64,000 nt of DNA, taken from positions 11,780,001-11,844,000 of the forward strand of contig NC_060060.1 of the NCBI RefSeq assembly GCF_020283565.1, written 5' to 3'. This DNA is from Trifolium pratense (taxonomy: Eukaryota > Streptophyta > Magnoliopsida > Fabales > Fabaceae). Shown here piece after piece: positions 13,315 through 25,867 of this stretch (the first letter of the stretch is position 1; each line of letters begins with the position of its first letter). A model generated the notes under the pieces. The model was not told where the DNA came from. It was given only the letters and a program-made list of their open reading frames with translations, and searched no databases. The position numbers were made by a program, and so were the translations under genes.

Positions 13315-14857
13315 ATGATGCATCATCTTTCTTCTTCATCACAAGGACATCATGTGATGGGACACTGTACATGTGGTATGTTTCATGGACAAAACAACAA
13401 TTCTTCTTCTTCATTCTCAATGTTATTCTCTAAACCTTATGATGAAACTGTTGATAATACATATTGTTTCACTTCTTCTTCTTCTTCAACTTCTTCTGTG
13501 GATTGTACTCTTTCTCTTGGAACACCATCCACTCGTTTATGTGAAGATGAAGAGAAAAGAAACCGTTGTTCTGTTAAAAACTTTTGCTGGGATTTACTTA
13601 CTCCTAAACAGTACAACAGTGTTCAGTCTCAAACAAAGGTAACACGTGGAAATGGAAACAACAATAATAATAACAACAATGATTCTCTTCTTGCTCGTAG
13701 ATGTGCTAACTGTGACACTACTTCTACACCTCTTTGGAGAAATGGCCCTCGTGGCCCAAAGGTAAAAATACTAAATATTTTAGTATGTTAATAATTACTT
13801 ATCACATAATCACTTATAAGTGCTGATGATTGCATCAGAAAAATAAAATATAAGTGCTTGTGTTTAAACCACTAGTAAATCTATTTATATATGATACTTT
13901 TTATAAGAGATAATTAAGTCAATAAAAGTTGATGTATCTGTTTCATAATATAGTTTAAATACATCAATTTTTATTGACTCAATTGTCTCTTATAAAAAGA
14001 ATAAAAAAAAATAAAAGATGAAATAAAATCGAACTATTTTTAGTAGTTAGCAATATTCTATATAGTTTATCAAAATATGTAGAAAAAAGACTATTGAGTT
14101 TGTTTGCCTAAACTCTTTTAAACAATTTTACAAGTGTTTATAGATTTAAGCCAATCCAAACATGTCCTAAGTCATTGTTCAAACCAAGCTGATTTGTTTA
14201 ATTAGTAGTATACTTACCAAAAAATTAAGTATGAAAATATCCCAATGTGTTAGACTTTTTTGTTGATGTCAATCGAAGACATAAGAAAATGTCATCAAAT
14301 ATGAATAAGACTTATATAGCCAATAAGAAAAGTAGTACTCCTAAAACTAGTATAACAAACTAGTGTGACTAATATTGTATCTAATATTATAAAATGGGTA
14401 AAATGTCATTTATAAATTACTTGATCATGAATGTTACAAGGAGAAATGTAACCAAAAAAGAATGTTACAACTTACAAGGGGAATAGTATAAGAGGGTTTT
14501 TTATATTATGATTTCAAATATTTAATAGTCTTCTATTTGAATTAATTGCAGTCATTGTGCAATGCTTGTGGGATTAGATTCAAGAAGGAAGAGAGAAGAG
14601 CTACCGCAGCGGCCACCACACCACCGACAGCCGCAACCATCGGTGTAATGGAACCTACTCCAATGTACAACAACAACAACAACTCATGGTATGTACATCC
14701 ACAAAACCAAAAGATGCAATGCTTCTCTCCGGCAATGAGTAACGAGTTTCGCTTCATTGATGAAACTGATCGTGATTCTGAAAATGGCATTCCCTTTCTC
14801 TCTTGGAGACTCAATGTCACTGATCGAACAAGCTTTGTTCATGACTTTACTAGATGA
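13315..14857 (+). CDS. GATA18: GATA zinc-finger transcription factor, HANABA TARANU (GATA18) type
   Basis: Two exons, 13315-13761 and 14552-14857, joined in phase 0 across a GT-AG intron; 250 residues. The intron splits the single GATA finger: C130-x2-C133-x18-C152-x2-C155, with TPLWRNGPRGPK before the junction and SLCNACGIRFKKEERRA after it. An N-terminal HCTCG (17-21), VDCTLSLGTPSTR (62-74) and the C-terminal FLSWRLN...FVHDFTR are, as I recall, marks of the HAN subfamily of B-class GATA factors, which set meristem and floral-organ boundaries in Arabidopsis; the nuclear DNA-binding role is family knowledge. Poly-Ser and poly-Asn runs (about 6-9, 27-33, 54-61, 114-122) are low-complexity linkers. 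Two adjacent ATGs start the frame; the first is used. Assignment to the HAN clade is confident; which of the HAN-like paralogues it is remains open. Confidence 0.93.
13897..13999. mobile_element. Hairpin MITE in the GATA intron
   Basis: CTTTTTATAAGAGATAATT at the left is repeated inverted at the right (AATTGTCTCTTATAAAAAG); the arms are about 41 nt with roughly four mismatches around a short loop. It probably derives from a small Tc1/mariner-type MITE. Transcribed with the intron it would fold into a strong hairpin. Confidence 0.65.
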
Positions 14858-15267
14858 AAATTAAAATGACAATAATAATGATATAATAGTACTAGAAGAT
14901 TTAGAAAAAGAACTAGGATGGTCAAGACCAAGCAATTATACGTCAATGTTTTATGATGATAATGATGTAGAAGATGTTTTTGATTGCAATGGTTATATGG
15001 TATTGTCACATGATGTTTTTCTTTTTCTTTTTCTTTTCCATTTTGCATAAGATGGAGTGAGAATGTGAGATAATTCTATAATCTTAGTTTGCTCTTTTTT
15101 CTTTGGACTACTTTAATTAACTTTCTCTTTTAGTTACATACTATATCAACCTACTTTTTTGTCGTTCACTTTCCTTATTAGATTATTCATTAGTATATAG
15201 TTGATGTTGACCATGATACGGTTATGGTTTCAAATTGCGGATCGCATTAAGTGATATCACTACGGTC

Positions 15268-15440
15268 TTCAATTGAATATGATCCTAATCAATTAGAATA
15301 TGATTGTAACTTGCAACGTAGAGGTTGCAACGGTTACATCGGATTACAACTACAGTCCTCAATTGAATATGATCCTAATTAATCAGAATATGATTGTAAC
15401 TTGCAACGTAGTGGTTGCAACGGTTGTAACTTGGAATCAC
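15268..15440. repeat. Tandem duplication, period 90 bp, downstream of the GATA gene
   Basis: AATTGAATATGATCCTAAT occurs at 15271 and again at 15361, each followed by a near-identical copy of ATATGATTGTAACTTGCAAC. Two copies, slightly diverged. Confidence 0.85.
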
Positions 15441-15449
15441 AGTATGTAT

Positions 15450-16509
15450 GAACAATCTAAACTTCTCACTCTATATTCACCAATGTCATACCAACCGGAC
15501 CATTCAACTGACCGGTCTTTATCACTTGAACCACCACACTGGAATATATATTAAGTTCAATATCCATAAACCCCAAATTCTTAATTGCATGTACTAATAT
15601 ATGCTTAAACAAAGTGTGCATGAAATACATTAATACATACATATTTGTTGTTTTGATTTTTATATTTTTGGTGAATTCCACACCACAAACGTTAATATTA
15701 CATGAATATAGATAGATAGGAGTATGTACTCCACATTACTAAATGTGGATTGGATTTAATTAGTTTGAAGAAAATGTGATGGTCCAATGCCAATGTTTAG
15801 AATCACTGTTCTTTCAGAACTGGACACTGTGCACTTCAGTAACAGTAAAACTGAAATGTCTTTTTTAGAAAATCGAGCTACATAGAATCTAATCGTCCAA
15901 TCAACTTCATCTTGCACTGCCTACAAACTCACCCAACTTTTTTCATTATTCATTGTAGTAAAACATAGTAATTAACATGGAGTATTATTAAGTGTTAACA
16001 AAATCATCAAAATGTATAGTAAAACATAATATTGCTGATGTACGTAAGTAAGTGTATGATGATGTATCCGTTAATGATAATTTGCACGTGTAAAATATTG
16101 TTAATGTGTATGAAATGTTGGACCTATGAATCTTGTCTAATGGGCTTGAGGCCTCATTTGTTGTATTTGGCCCAAGCTCTAAGACGATTGAGTGTGGTAC
16201 AAGTTAAAATACTTATTTTATTAAGAAAAATAAATTTGTCAAAGTAAATGAAGATTTTTTACAAAAAATATCACATCACATAAAATTAAAAGTCCATATG
16301 ATCATGTGGAGCAATTTCTAACCATAAAATAGCTTAAGAATTCAATACAAAATTTCCTAATTCCTTCTAACCAACCCCTCCCCGGATTAAGTGGCGGGCC
16401 ATCACATTTTCAACCTGACCCACATGCAAAATGCAAAAAATAAAATAGGATTCAATCTCCTACACAAAATTTTACTTCACTTGCGGACTACACTACACAC
16501 TCTCAATAT
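15450..16509. other. Intergenic, nothing recognised
   Basis: No gene or repeat could be identified with confidence; short open frames here are AT-rich and without domain signal. Confidence 0.5.
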
Positions 16510-17439
16510 CAGATTAAAGGCAAATTCTTAACTACCCATTCCATAAGATTGGGTCAGGTAGCCCATCCTAAGTGTCTTAAGTATATTGGTCTACTAAAAT
16601 GTGATTTATAATTTTATTAAAATATAATTAATTTTCAATTGTTACCACATAACTTTTTACAATTGTAAATACACCCATCTTCCAATTCATGTTTTGTATC
16701 CTTCTCTTCCATTTTTTTATGCGTATTATTCATCATTTTCTTCCATCTTCTTCTTCTTGATATGCAACTTAAGTAATCTCAAAAATCTATTTTTACTTCT
16801 TCTTCTCTAAATGCATCTCTTTCTTCTTACCAAAATTCTTCTCTTACATAATGGGTAATATGATTTAGGTATCAAATTTGGGTATTTTCTTCAACAAATT
16901 TGAGTAATTCTTTAGCAAATATGAGTTATTTGTTCTTCATATTTTGTAAGATTTTGATTTTAGTATTTGATTTAACACATTTTTAATTGAAATTAAAATC
17001 AGAAATATATTATAAATGATTTGTATGATGTTTATGGGTTATTAATTGTGATTTTTTTATGATAAAATTGGCCTGCAACTACTGGATCTAAATCTGTGGC
17101 GGCTAGAGGTTGAAGATGAACGGCCATTTTTTCCTGTTGTTGCTTATAACGTGTATATATATATTAGGAAACTAATCAAAGCCATAATAATGATGCCTGG
17201 TGCAGTGGTTACAGAGTTCCTTATTTAAGTAATAGGTTGTGGGTTCAAGTCTTCTTAAAGCCAACTTTTTTATGGTAACATTATTTTATTTTTGAAATTA
17301 TTGGCTTTGAGTTCAAACCTTTGGTTAAACTTTTTCTTTTGTTCAATTTTATTAATTTTTTTAAAAAAAACACTAATTAGATTTGCTCTTCTTTTTTTTT
17401 TTTACCAAAAAAACTAATTTGGACTAGCCATAAATCTTA

Positions 17440-18490
17440 GTTCAATTGGAAGTAATGTCGAGATCTCTAGTGCCGGATGCTATGATCGGAGTTTGAATTT
17501 CGGACCCCTCCACTTTATGTGTGTGTGAGTTTCCGATGGTTTACCATTTCGTCTATCTACAAAAAAAAATTAACTAATTTGGACCAACAATTAATTATAT
17601 ATTTGAATTTTAAATTACCGAGATTGAAAATGTCCGATTGTCAAAACTCAAATGTTTAATTGATTGCTTGTCCGTTTAGGTAATATATTAAACGGTCTAG
17701 ATCGTCTCATTTGATCTCTAGTGTAGAACGCTATGATCGGAGTTTGAATTTCGGTCCCCTCCACTTTATGTGAGTGAGTTTCTGATGGTTTACCATTTCG
17801 TCTATCTACACAAAAAAACTAACTAAGTTAGACCAACAATTAATTATATATTTGAATTTTAAATTACCGAGATTGAAATGTCCGATTTTAGAAATTCAAA
17901 TGTTTAATCGATTGCTTGTCCGTTTAGGTAATATATTTTTTTTGAAGAAGCTAAATTAGCCCACCCAAATTGGCGCCAAAGAGAATCGAACCTCAGACCT
18001 CAAGAGGAGCACACTCCCAGGTCCCAAGCCAATACCAATGCACCAACCCAAGTGGGTTGTTTAGGTAATATATTAAACGGTCTAGATCGTCTCATTTGAT
18101 CTCTAGTGTCGAACGCTATGATCGGAGTTTGAATTTTGGTCCCCTCCACTTTATGTGAGTGAGTTTCCGATGGTTTACCATTTCGTCTATCTACACAAAA
18201 AAAAACTAACTAATTTGGACCAACAATTAATTATATATTTGAACTTTAAATTACCGAGATTGAAATGTCCGATTTTAGAAATTCAAATGTTTAATCGATT
18301 GCTTGTCCGTTTAGGTAATATATTAAACGGTCTAGATCGTCTCATTTGATCTCTAATGTCGGACGCTATGATGAGGGTTTGAACTTCGGTCCCCTCCACT
18401 TTATGTGTGGCAGTTTCCGATGGTTTACCGTTTCGTTTATCTATAAAAAAAAAAAACTAACTAACTTGGACTAACAATTAATTATAAATT
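17440..18490 (+). repeat. Tandem repeat, period about 250 bp, four copies
   Basis: GATCTCTAGTG or a close variant recurs at about 17462, 17713, 18099 and 18351, each followed by CTATGATC(G)GAGTTTGAATTT, CCCCTCCACTTTATGTG and TTTACCATTTCGTCTATCTA. The third spacing is longer only because a SINE sits in it. Each unit contains a tRNA-like GTTTGAATTTCGG word. The opposite arm of the host element has one copy (about 21010-21270), so the array expanded on one side only. Confidence 0.85.
17938..18058 (-). mobile_element. SINE family 1, reversed, 16-bp TSD
   Basis: A reversed copy of the 12010-12129 SINE (poly-T at the left, GAATCGAACCTCAGACCTCA inside). GTTTAGGTAATATATT is present at 17922-17937 and 18059-18074. 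The neighbouring repeat units show the uninterrupted site, so the insertion is younger than the tandem array. Confidence 0.9.
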
Positions 18491-18677
18491 TGTATTATTA
18501 TATTATTATTATTATAATAGTTAATAGTATATTTTTTCTTTATGAAAAATATTGTTTATATTTCTTTTTTGATATAAATATTGTTTATGTTTCTATTTCT
18601 ATATTCCTAATTTTATGCATATTCATCTTATTTTTTCTATAATTTTTTTATTGGCTATTTTATTCTCTTTTTTACTA

Positions 18678-19077
18678 CTTCTTCCGTTCCTTTTTCTTTA
18701 TCGTTTTAGAAAAAAAATAATAAATTAAGAAAATGTATTTTTGCACCTTATCTTCCTATTATACCCTTATTTTAATTCATCAAAATTTTTTTTTTTTTCA
18801 CACACTTTATCTTCCCAATAAATTTAATATATTATGTACCAAAAAAAATTAATATGTTATGTACCAAAAAAAACTTTAGTTTTTCAAATATATATTATTA
18901 TAAATTTAGTTTTAAACTAGTTTTTCATAAATCTTTTACGGTTTCAACAACTACTCCTAAATATTTGGAATTTATATGAGGGTATAATAGACAAAATATA
19001 ACCTTAAATTATCAAAACGACAAACAATTTGAAAGAATTTTTTTTCTAAAACGACAAAGAAAAAGGAACGGAGGGAG
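18678..19077. mobile_element. Stowaway-like MITE, 400 bp
   Basis: Left CTTCTTCCGTTCCTTTTTCTT and right AAGAAAAAGGAACGGAGGGAG are inverted copies flanked by TA. A relative is at 60199-60539. Confidence 0.7.
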
Positions 19078-19292
19078 TAATAGTTAATAGTATATTTTTT
19101 ATTATGAAAAACTAGTTTAAAGACCCTTGCATTCACACTGGTCATTGACCTTTTTTTTATAAGATCACTTGTCATTGACTTTTATTAAAAATTTAAGTTT
19201 TTTATTATATTATGGGAGAAAATTAATTTATTTAATATAAAACATTTAATTTTATTTAATATAAAAATTTAATTGTATTTATCTTATGTTCT

Positions 19293-19295
<3 letters not shown>

Positions 19296-19372
<77 letters not shown>
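19296..19372. repeat. (AT)n microsatellite, about 77 bp
   Basis: Uninterrupted TA dinucleotide run followed by poly-T. Confidence 0.95.
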
Positions 19373-19380
<8 letters not shown>

Positions 19381-19641
19381 TTCTAGTGAAATTACAATGA
19401 ACGATATAAACTTTCTATAATTTTTTTTATTGGTTTTTTTTTTCTTTCTATTTTTATGTATAGATTGTTATGTTTTGTTTTTATCTATATTTTGTTTTGT
19501 TTCTATTTTTAAGCATATCATCTTTGTATATTTTTTTTTGTGAAATTACAATGAAGGATATAAAACTTGCAATGTGGTTAAAAGTAATAAGGATAAATTT
19601 GGAATTTTGGTGGTAATCGATTTTAATATATTAGTAATAGA

Positions 19642-19764
19642 ACTCACTTGGGTTGGTGCATTGGTATTGACTTGGGATCTGGGAGTGTGCTCCTCTTGAG
19701 GTCTGAGGTTCGATTCTCTCTGGTGCCAATTTGGGTGGTCTAATTTAGCTTCTTCAAAAAAAAA
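19642..19764 (+). mobile_element. SINE family 1, 14-bp TSD
   Basis: Same family as 12010-12129 (TTGGTGCATTGGTATTG, GAGGTTCGATTCTCTC, A-rich tail). ATATTAGTAATAGA flanks it at 19628-19641 and 19765-19778. Confidence 0.88.
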
Positions 19765-19843
19765 ATATTAGTAATAGATTAAAACAAAGATAACATTTTT
19801 TTTTGCATATTAATCTTTTTTTTCTATAATTATTTTTTTATTT

Positions 19844-20277
19844 AGGCTTAACTATACATTTGGTCCTTTACGTTTATTTTAGGTTTCAATTTGGTCCCTT
19901 ACGTTTAAAAAGTATCAATTTGGTCCCTTACGTTTATTTTAGGTTTCAAGTTAGTCCTTTCCGTCAATTTTGTCACATGTGGCAGTCAATTGCATACGTG
20001 GACTGACACGTGGCACTCTGACATGCTGACACGTTGTTATTTTGATAATATAACCTCCAAAATAAATATTGGACCCACCAATTATATTTAATTGATAAAT
20101 ACCAAATTTATGTCCAACACATGTGTATTGTTCAAACGGTGTTAGTGACAAAATTGACGGAAAGGACCAACTTGAAACCTAAAATAAACGTAAGGGACCA
20201 AATTGATACTTTTTAAACGTAAGGGACCAAATTAAAACCTAAAATAAACGTAAGGGACCAAATGTGTAGTTAAGCCT
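19844..20277. mobile_element. TIR element of 434 bp with long inverted repeats
   Basis: AGGCTTAACTA(T)ACATTTGGTCC starts it; the inverted form ends it. The arms of about 140 bp contain repeated TTTGGTCCCTTACGTTTA words. TTTATTT precedes and follows the element, compatible with a 7-9-bp TSD. No coding capacity. Confidence 0.75.
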
Positions 20278-20774
20278 TTTATTTACTAAACTTTCTATAG
20301 TATGAAAATGTCAGAGACTAAATTTACCCGTCCAAAATTTGCGATTGATCAAAATGGATCTTCAATCTTAATTAAATTAAATTTTGATAATTGCGAGATA
20401 AGACAAGTAGTCTGATCAATCATGGGGATGTAGATAATATCGAAACCTGCAAATTGAAACCAAAATTTAAGACGTTTTCATGTTATTGTTTTTATAATTT
20501 TTTCTTTCAATAATTTTAGTTTTATTGACTAAACTTTCTATAATATTATTTTATTTTTGTTTTGTTTTTTACTTTTTAAGCATAGATTCATATATAATCT
20601 TGTTATTGTTTCTATATTTTTTTATAATTTGTTTTAATAAACTTTCTATAATATTTTTAATGTTTGTTTTTTTTCCCTACATTTTTTTATGCATAGATTC
20701 ATATTTTTAGATATTTTTTATTGACTAAACTTTTTAAAATATTTTTGTTGTTTTTGTTTTGTTCTAATTTTTAT

Positions 20775-20947
20775 TTTTTATTTTTTATTTTTTTGGTTTT
20801 CACCACCAATTTAATTTAATCTGGTTCGATGATCAGTTCTGGCATCAAGTGGTTCTAGTCCCTTTCCAATTGCAGTTGCGGGGGATCGAACAGGGGTCCT
20901 CCCTACCAAATTCAGCGCCAATCACAGTAAACCAACTAACGATTGAT
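20775..20947 (-). mobile_element. tRNA-derived SINE, family 2, 19-bp TSD
   Basis: Reversed unit containing GGGGGATCGAACAGGGG and GGTTCTAGTCCCTTTCCAA. GTTTTGTTCTAATTTTTAT occurs at both 20756-20774 and 20948-20966. A plus-strand relative is at 36180-36340. Confidence 0.82.
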
Positions 20948-22445
20948 GTTTTGTTCTAATTTTTATGTATAGACTAAACTAACTTTAATATGATAAAGAA
21001 ATTCAAAAAAATTCATGAGACGATCTAGACCGTTTAATATATTACCTAAACGGACAAGCAATCGATTAAACATTTGAATTTTGACAATCGGACATTTCAA
21101 TCTCGGTAATTTAAAATTCAAATATATAATTAATTGTTAGTCCAAATTAGTTAATTTTTTTTTGTAGATAGACGAAATGGTAAACCATCGAAAACTCACA
21201 CACACATAAAGTGGAGGGGTCCGAAATTCAAACCCCGATCATAGCATTCGACGCTAGAGATCTCGACATTACTTCCAATTGAACTAAGATTTATGGCCAG
21301 TCCAAATTAGTTTTTTTGGTAAAAAAAAAATGAGCAAATCTAATTAGTTTTTTTTAGAAAAAAATTAATAAAATTGAACAAAAGAAAAAGTTTAAGCAAA
21401 GGTTTGAACTCAAAGCCAATAATTTCAAAAATAAAATAATGTTACCATATAATAAAATTGGCTTCAAGAAGACTTGAACCCACAACCTATTAGTTAGGTA
21501 AGGAACTGTGTAACCACTGCACCAGGCATCATTATTAATATTATGGCTTTAGTTAGTTTCCTAATATATATATACACGTTAGAAGCAACAACAGGAAAAA
21601 ATGGCCGTTCATCTTCAACCTCTAGCCGCCGCCACAGATTTAGATCCAGTAGTTGCAGGCCAATTTTATCATAAAAAAATCACAATTAATAACCCATAAA
21701 CATCATACAAATCATTTATAATATATTTCTGATTTTAATTTCAATTAAAAATGTGTTAAATCAAATACTAAAATCAAAATCTTACAAAATATGAAGAACA
21801 AATAACTCATATTTGCTAAAGAACTACTCAAATTTGTTGAAGAAAATACCCAAATTTGATACCTAAATCATATTACACATTATGTAAGAGAAGAATTTTG
21901 GTAAGAAGAAAAAGATGCATTTAGAGAAGAAGAAATAAAAAGAGATTTTTGAGAATACTTAAGTTGCATATCAAGAGGAAGAAGATGGAAGAGAATGATG
22001 AATAATATGCCAAAAAAAAAATGGAAGAGAAGGATACAAAATATGAATTCGAATGAGAAGATGAGTGTATTTGCAATTGTTAAAAGTTATGTGGTAACAA
22101 TTGAAAATTAATTATAGTTTAATAATATTATAAATCACATTTTTGTAGACCAATATACTTAAGACACTTAGGATGGGCTACCTGACCCAATCTTATAGAA
22201 TGGGTAGCCAAGTTCCCACCCAGATTAAATTTGCTAGCGTTAAATAAAATACACAGTTTTATTTTATTTTATATCTCAGTTATTGATTAAACATGCCTAT
22301 AGTCTATTAGATTAGGTGAAAGTTAAACAACGGCTCAAGGATATGAATTGGTATGGTTGGGCGCACCACGTTATTATGATTTATGACATGGATTCTTCCA
22401 CTTGGAAGAATTTTGATTATAATTTATCTTGGATACTCCTGTTTG

Positions 22446-22920
22446 CACTACTAGAAAAATTCTAATTAGTGAGGGCACTATTCCGTCACTAAACACTCAA
22501 TTTTTGTCACAAAGCAATTTAATGACGGAATTTGTTGCGGCCCGAAATCCGTAAACAATTTCAACGTCGCAAACTATTAGTGAGGGAATTTCAATTCCGT
22601 CACAAACTGATACGGAATATATCCGCTACTAAAGTTAAATTCCGTCACTAAATTACAAACATGATCAATTTTATTTCCGTCACTGATTAATGAGGGAATC
22701 ATGGACCAATTTTTTTGTCACTGATTAATGAGGGAATCTTAGACCAATTTTATTTCCGTCACTGATTAATGAGGGAATCTTTGCAGCCTCTCTAATTGTG
22801 AGGGATTCATTCTATCACAAATTTGTGACTGAATACATTTCCGTCACTAATATTGCATTTGTGAGGTTTATGTTTCCCTCACTAATTATGAAGGAAACTG
22901 CTATGTTAAATTTATGGTTA
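22446..22920. mobile_element. CACTA-type (En/Spm) element end
   Basis: CACTACTAGAAAAATT is a CACTA-class terminus. It is followed by many subterminal copies of TTCCGTCACTAA/ATTAGTGAGGGAAT in both orientations, the usual layout of transposase-binding repeats. The opposite terminus was not found in the window, so the element is truncated or its end is diverged. 22921-23400 carries GGTGGT-rich sequence that may be its interior. Confidence 0.65.
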
Positions 22921-23696
22921 AAACTTCTTGCCTAATTTCACTCATGATATAGCAATTGCATTTACTATATTAAATAAATAAAATTAAATTCATCAATACA
23001 CAATATTTAATAAGAAATACTTTTTAAATTGGGATGTTTTTTTATTTCTGTTTTGAAAGTTTTAAAACAAAACTAGTTTATGTTTTAATTTATAAAATTT
23101 TCAAGTGGTAGTAATTAATGGCGATTAGAGTGGTGATTTCCAGTGATTGAAGTGGTGGTCATGGTTGTAGTCGGTGGTGGTCGGATTTGTTATCAGAAGG
23201 GGTGGGTGGAATTGCGATCGACAATGGTCAAAGTGGTAGTCAACAATGGTTGTAGTGTTTTTTGGAAGTGGTCGGAATAGTGGTTGACAGTGATTAGATA
23301 CTAATTTCTGTAGGTATTTAAGCTTTTGCTAGTGGTGAGATCGAGTGAGAGTGGTGATCCGTGTTGGTTATAGTGGTGATTCGCAAGATAAGTAAGTCTG
23401 ACAAAAAATTATTTTTAAAATCAAACTCCGTGGTTGTACATAAATCATTTTCCTTTCATAATGAACAACTAGGCAATGCTACTAGCCAATGCCTCATCCA
23501 TATGGTCCCGCACGTCTGCATTTATGGTTTCCTTTTGCTCAAACTGGTTGGGTAGTAACTAAGGTACACTTGCAATTTCATACTAGTGTATATATTACTA
23601 CTTGTTAGAATCAATATCTAACACTACTAAAAGCAAATAGCATGCACATTGTTCATACCTTAAAACCTTGCAAAAAAACTTAGAAACCTTGCAAAC

Positions 23697-25387
23697 ATGG
23701 TGAACACAGCGATGATAATTTGGACAGTGCTTACTTGGGTAGCGAAGATAGCGGGGTTGAAGCCCTACACGGTAGAGATACAACAAGGTACAGTTATGAG
23801 GTTTTGGGTTCCATCAAATACCATTTCAAAGCCCAAGCCCAAACCCAAGCCCAATTCAAAACCCCCCAAGCCAGTGGTGGTTCTCCTCCACGGCTTTTGT
23901 GGCGACGGACTTACCACCTGGCATTACCAAATCAACTCTTTAGCCAAAAGTTACACCGTGTATATTCCAGACTTAATTTTCTTTGGTGGCTCAATGACCG
24001 ATAAGCCGGATCGGTCGTTGGCTTTTCAAGCCGAGTGTTTGGCAGTGGGGTTAAGGAAACTCGGGGTGGAGAAATGTGTTGTGGTTGGATTTAGTTACGG
24101 TGGAATGGTGGCGTATAAAATGGCTGAGCTTTATCATGAGCTGGTTCAAGCAGTGGTTATAACTGGAGCAGTTTTGGCTCTAGATGAGTCTTTGATTAAT
24201 AAGACATTGGAAGATATTGGATTTCCTTCTATTTCGGAAATGTTAATGCCATCTTCTGTTGAAGGAGTGAGATCACTTCTTCATGTTGGTTTTAACAAAA
24301 AATTTCCGTTACCCAACCGTTTGCTTGGTGACTTTCTTAAGGTTTGTATTCTTCTGAATACAAACTCGTTGTTAATTAACAATTAAGGTTAAAAATGAGT
24401 TGAGCTAAGTCGAACTTGGTTTAGCCTAACTTAACTTGATAAGAATTGAATCAGAACAAAATTAAATTCGAATTCTAATATTTCTAATTTTTAATATTTC
24501 TATTGTAAAAAAAAAAAACTTTTAATATTTCTAAACTATTTTTTTTTTTTAAAAAAAACTTTCAAAATATACTCTTCAATAAAACTAGACATACTTGAGC
24601 ATGACCAACAATTCATATTTCATGAAATATAGAAAAAATTTCTCTATTTTTTTCCTGAGTTTCTCAACTCTAATAGTTAATGATGTTACTTTTGTGAGCA
24701 TCATATCATCAATTGCAGGTGATGTTCTCTAATAGGAAGGAGCGAAATGAGCTATTAGATGAACTAGTCCTTAGCTACAAAGACAATATCCCAAAATTTC
24801 CACAGGTAATTAATTTATCTTCATGATTTGGATACTATAACACGTTTTTTTTACATGTACTACTAGTTTATATGCAAATTTTTCTTAAATACTTCCCATT
24901 GCAGCAACTACACCTTCTATGGGGTGAGAAAGATCATCTTTTAAAGCCAGAGATTGCACAAGATATGAAAGAGTAAGAAATCTTGATCACATAATTATAA
25001 TTACTTCAAGGTGAATTCTTAGGTAGATATCTTTTTCGGATATGTACCAGGACATCCACTGAGGTGGACAATTTTGATAGGTTCACAAATAGTATTTATT
25101 AATTTTTTATCATGGACTTATCAGAATTATCATCAACAATGTACCCATACATATCCAAATAAGATGTGTCTCAGAGCGTTTACCTTTATTTCAAATCATT
25201 CTTAAAGTTTATATGCAATAGATTAGTTGTTTATGTGTTTGATACATATGATAGGAAGCTAGGAAATAAAGCAACATTTCATGAGATAAAGAAGGCTGGT
25301 CACTTGGCTCAACTAGAGCGACCCTGGACTTATAACAGGTGTCTTAAGAAGTTCATTTCTTCCGTTATGCTTGATGAAAGAAAATAA
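23697..25387 (+). CDS. Alpha/beta-hydrolase fold protein, copy 1 (intact)
   Basis: Four exons: 23697-24341, 24719-24805, 24905-24972, 25255-25387; phases 0, 0, 2; all introns GT-AG; 310 residues. Visible features: oxyanion-region HGF at 65-67, nucleophile elbow GFSYGG (131-136, Ser133), acid in LWGEKD (Asp254), and general base in KKAGHL (His283), so the Ser-Asp-His triad is complete. It resembles plant hydrolases annotated as carboxylesterase or 2-hydroxymuconic-semialdehyde-hydrolase-like; the substrate is unknown. The N-terminus is hydrophobic (about 6-20), possibly a membrane anchor. A Lys-Pro-rich insert (about 45-58) is longer than in copy 2. A further broken copy (40316-44177) and a 5'-truncated one (47594-48090) lie downstream in the same orientation, so this is the only complete member here. 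The exon 4 acceptor (ATATGATAG) is weak in pyrimidines, but the two other copies align at the same junction. Confidence 0.9.
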
Positions 25388-25867
25388 TTCAATTCACATC
25401 TCTAAATTTGTCAAGGGTGTGTTTGGCAAGTACTGATTATATAAGTTATTTTAAGAGTAGAATTAAGTGCTTAATTATAAGTAAGTTGCTATTGTGCAAG
25501 TGTATCCAAACACTAATATAAATGTTGTATCAAAGTATATTTTTAAGTAAACTCTTTCTAACACTTCCTACATGTATAGATTGTGGATTTAATCAAAGAT
25601 GGAGGTAATGTTAAACAAATCAATTATAAATATTTAAGAAAATTTTAACAACATTTTGATTGAAACCAAGAGAGGCTAATTAACACACGAGCTTTTTCAT
25701 CAATATCTATCTATAAGAGAACTGAGTTTCTTCTAATGTTTTTTTTTTTTTTCAATAAAGAAAAATTTAGATGAGTTGAAGAGGACAATCATTGGCTGTG
25801 TCCCCTCCCTCCTCTCATGATATACAATAATACAACACAAACAATGATAAATGTGAGATCATATTTT
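25388..25867. other. 3' flank of hydrolase copy 1, duplicated elsewhere
   Basis: About 25415-25625 (GGGTGTGTTTGG, GTGTATCCAAACACTAATAT, ATAGATTGTGGATTTAATC) recurs after copy 3 (49040-49242 continuing at 54832-54990) and in part at 57895-58030. The duplication unit therefore included the 3' flank. The remainder is AT-rich without features. Confidence 0.7.

Larger units (their letters stand above)
16519..22220. mobile_element. 5.7-kb non-autonomous MULE/foldback element with long inverted repeats, 9-bp TSD
   Basis: Sequence from 16519 rightward is repeated inverted from 22220 leftward (for example GATTGGGTCAGGTAGCCCAT at 16550 against ATGGGCTACCTGACCCAATC near 22174). The arms extend well over 1 kb, to about 17.6 kb and 21.0 kb. 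The identical 9-mer CAGATTAAA flanks both ends (16510-16518 and 22221-22229). Termini begin GGCAAATTCTTAACTACCC and, reversed, GGTGGGAACTTGGCTACCC. No transposase frame is visible. Both arms carry the same tRNA-like SINE piece (about 17190-17270; reversed at 21450-21535), so that SINE predates formation of the arms. Later insertions into the element are listed separately. MULE assignment rests on the 9-bp TSD. Confidence 0.8.

Noticed and set aside
14542..14820. 92-codon minus-strand frame over GATA exon 2
   Set aside because: Antisense shadow of the real exon, which has a conserved finger and splice site.
25166..25387. A longer start for the last hydrolase exon
   Set aside because: The first part is intron; all three copies align from the junction before AAGCT(A/G)GG.
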